Shown: piece after piece, positions 4,428 to 5,970 of the stretch
Layout: every line of letters begins with the position of its first letter
How positions within the stretch are numbered: the stretch's first letter is position 1
Origin: Acidimicrobiia bacterium
GTDB taxonomy: Bacteria; Actinomycetota; Acidimicrobiia; IMCC26256; JACDBD01
Direction: 5' to 3'
Assembly: GCA_031177445.1 (NCBI GenBank)
Contig: JAPSGP010000203.1
Span: forward strand, 1 to 5,970
Length of the DNA: 5,970 nt
Program-made: the position numbers and the translations under genes
The notes under the pieces: model-generated
Databases searched by the model: none
What the model was told of the DNA's origin: nothing
Seen by the model: the letters and a program-made list of their open reading frames with translations, nothing else

Positions 4428-5921
4428 GTGAAGCCCACCGCCAACGAGCTGTTCGGTCCCGCGGGGACCCCGAGGGTCGTCGTGGTCGGCGCCGGCTTCG
4501 GCGGGATCGCGGCCGGCGTGAAGCTCAAGCAGGCCGGCATCCACACGTTCACGATCTACGAGTCGTCGCTGGGGATCGGTGGCACGTGGTGGGACAACAC
4601 CTACCCCGGCGCCGAGGTCGACGTGGGATCGCACCTCTACTGCTTCTCGTTCAAGCCCCACGACTGGACCCGCACGCACGCCAAGCAGCCCGAGCTGCAG
4701 AAGTACCTCGAGGAGGCCGTCGACGAGTTCGGCCTCCGGTCGCATCTGCAGCTCGGGGTCACGGTGGAGTCGGCCACTTGGGACGAGGACCGCCACATCT
4801 GGACGGTCCGGCTCGACGGCGGCACCGTCGACGAGTGCCACGCGCTCGTGAGCGCGGTCGGGTTCCTCAATGTGCCTCGCTATCCCGACTGGCCCGGGCT
4901 CGACGACTTTGCAGGGCCCAAGTTCCACACCGCGCGCTGGGAGCACCAGCACGATCTGACCGGCAAGTTCGTCGCGGTGGTCGGCACGGGGTCGTCGGCC
5001 ACCCAGGTCGTGCCGGCCATCCAGCCGATCGTGCGGCAGCTCTACGTGTTCCAGCGGGAGCCGGGGTGGATCATGCCCAAGGGCGAACGCGACTTCACCG
5101 ACGAGGAGCGGGCAGCCCTCGCCCAGCCGTGGCGACGCAGAGCGGAGCGCTGGCGGCAGAAGTACCTCCTGGAGAAAACCCTATGGCGCGGGCACCTCTA
5201 CCGCCCCGGTACCGCGCTCAACGCCGCTCGCGAGCGGTTCTGCCGCGACTACATCGACCGCAAGTTCGCCGACCGTCCCGACCTGCGCGCCGCGGTCACG
5301 CCGAAGTACCCGTACCCGGGCAAGCGGCCAGTCATCGCCAGCACCTTCTACTCCGCGCTCAAGCAGCGGAATGTGGAGCTGGTCCCGCGGGCGGTGGCCT
5401 CGGTGACACGCGACGGCATCGTCGACGCCGCCAGGGTGGAGCGATCCGTCGACGTCATCGTCATGGCCACCGGGTTCCAGCCGGCGAACTACCTCGCCCG
5501 CCTCCCCGTCGTAGGTCGCGCCAGCCGATCCCTCCACGAGCACTGGGCGGGCGAACCGCGTGCCTACCTCGGCATCACGGTGCCCGGGTTCCCGAACTTC
5601 TTCATGCTCTACGGGCCCGGCACCAACGGCGGTGAGCTCGTGATCATGCTCGAGAGCCAGGCGGAGTACGCGGTGCGGGCCGTGAAGCGCATGATCCGAG
5701 AGCGCGTGACCGCGATCGAGGTGAAGCCGAGCTTCGAGGCGAGGTGGTTCCGCTGGCTCCAGTCCCGGATGGAGGGCACCTCCTGGACCATGACCAACAA
5801 CTACTTCAAGTCCCCCACCGGGAAGATCGTGACGCAGTGGCCCTACAGCAACATGGAGTACCGCGCGCTGACCAAGGTCCTGGGCCGGGTGTCGGAGACC
5901 GCCCGCCGGCGCCCGTCATGA
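4428..5921 (+). CDS. Flavin-dependent Baeyer-Villiger-type monooxygenase
   Basis: This 497-residue FAD- and NADPH-dependent enzyme should use O2 to insert oxygen next to a carbonyl, giving an ester or lactone, or to oxidise a heteroatom. The FAD Rossmann motif GAGFGG is at 21-26 and E45 closes beta-2. The long Baeyer-Villiger fingerprint is complete from G52 to D65 (GTWWDNTYPGAEVD). The short fingerprint is FAGPKFHTARWE (161-172), which ends in E where P or D is usual. The NADPH Rossmann motif GTGSSA is at 186-191. K299-R300 in GKRP matches the Lys-Arg pair whose Arg stabilises the peroxyflavin in phenylacetone monooxygenase, and ATGF is at 347-350. Length and motifs fit the cyclohexanone / 4-hydroxyacetophenone monooxygenase group. 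GTG 4428 is the only conventional start before the FAD motif; the frame closes at 4380, and no Shine-Dalgarno is visible. The next gene starts at the base after its stop. The substrate is unknown. Confidence 0.92.
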   Translation: MKPTANELFGPAGTPRVVVVGAGFGGIAAGVKLKQAGIHTFTIYESSLGIGGTWWDNTYPGAEVDVGSHLYCFSFKPHDWTRTHAKQPELQKYLEEAVDEFGLRSHLQLGVTVESATWDEDRHIWTVRLDGGTVDECHALVSAVGFLNVPRYPDWPGLDDFAGPKFHTARWEHQHDLTGKFVAVVGTGSSATQVVPAIQPIVRQLYVFQREPGWIMPKGERDFTDEERAALAQPWRRRAERWRQKYLLEKTLWRGHLYRPGTALNAARERFCRDYIDRKFADRPDLRAAVTPKYPYPGKRPVIASTFYSALKQRNVELVPRAVASVTRDGIVDAARVERSVDVIVMATGFQPANYLARLPVVGRASRSLHEHWAGEPRAYLGITVPGFPNFFMLYGPGTNGGELVIMLESQAEYAVRAVKRMIRERVTAIEVKPSFEARWFRWLQSRMEGTSWTMTNNYFKSPTGKIVTQWPYSNMEYRALTKVLGRVSETARRRPS

Positions 5922-5970
5922 ATGAGCACGCACTCCGTCAAGACGCGGCTCCTGTGGCAGGCTGCGCGCG
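5922..5970 (+). CDS. N-terminal fragment of an unidentified protein
   Basis: An ATG directly follows the monooxygenase TGA stop and opens a frame to the window end, reading MSTHSVKTRLLWQAAR. Fourteen of the fifteen codons after the ATG end in G or C, as in the real genes here. The alternative ATG at 5918, which overlaps the stop as ATGA, opens a frame with far lower third-position GC (9 of 16), so 5922 is preferred. No clear Shine-Dalgarno is seen, and zero spacing suggests translational coupling with the monooxygenase in one operon. Sixteen residues are too few to assign a family. Confidence 0.55.
   Translation, partial: MSTHSVKTRLLWQAAR

Noticed and set aside
4586..5635. A 349-residue plus-strand frame within the monooxygenase
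   Set aside because: It is a +1-type shadow of the monooxygenase, dominated by Arg, Ala and Pro, while the monooxygenase frame carries all family motifs.
5918..5970. Alternative downstream gene starting at the ATGA overlap
   Set aside because: Third-position GC in this frame is much lower than in the genes here, while the frame from 5922 fits well.

Overview
The window is GC-rich (about two thirds by eye), with strong G/C preference at third codon positions. It carries an F420-type (deazaflavin) oxidoreductase, a Baeyer-Villiger-type flavin monooxygenase, a crotonase, a short-chain dehydrogenase and a branched-chain-amino-acid-type binding protein. This mix is typical of soil or aquatic Actinomycetota such as mycobacteria, their relatives and Acidimicrobiia. 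The phylum call is an inference from gene content and base composition; no RNA marker gene is present.

Layout from left to right. Positions 1-176 (+) hold the C-terminal end of a DapB-fold NAD(P)H-dependent dehydrogenase-like protein. It converges with a short-chain dehydrogenase/reductase (195-1010, -). A 66-bp divergent spacer separates that gene from a crotonase-family gene (1077-1864, +), which is broken by a single-base frameshift near 1510. Eleven bases later comes a DDN-type deazaflavin-dependent reductase (1876-2310, +). A 64-bp convergent spacer with an imperfect stem-loop follows. Two minus-strand genes come next: an SRPBCC/polyketide-cyclase-like protein (2375-2851) and, upstream of it, an exported substrate-binding protein (2923-4218). 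A 209-bp divergent spacer contains an AT-rich promoter candidate and a 17-bp inverted repeat. It leads to a flavin-dependent Baeyer-Villiger-type monooxygenase (4428-5921, +). The first 16 codons of a further gene begin directly after its stop (5922 onward).

The content fits an accessory catabolic region for a hydrophobic ketone, alcohol or acyl substrate such as a steroid, terpenoid, aromatic or alicyclic compound. The binding protein could capture a small molecule, the SDR could interconvert alcohol and ketone, the monooxygenase could insert oxygen next to a carbonyl, and the crotonase would act on an acyl-CoA. This pathway is inferred; no gene here fixes the substrate. I see no CRISPR array, transposase, tRNA, rRNA or phage gene, and no convincing new multi-gene system. 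The points most worth checking are the frameshifted crotonase that lacks both classical catalytic glutamates, the binding protein without a lipobox but with six cysteines, the variant short motif in the monooxygenase, and the operator-like repeat in the divergent spacer.
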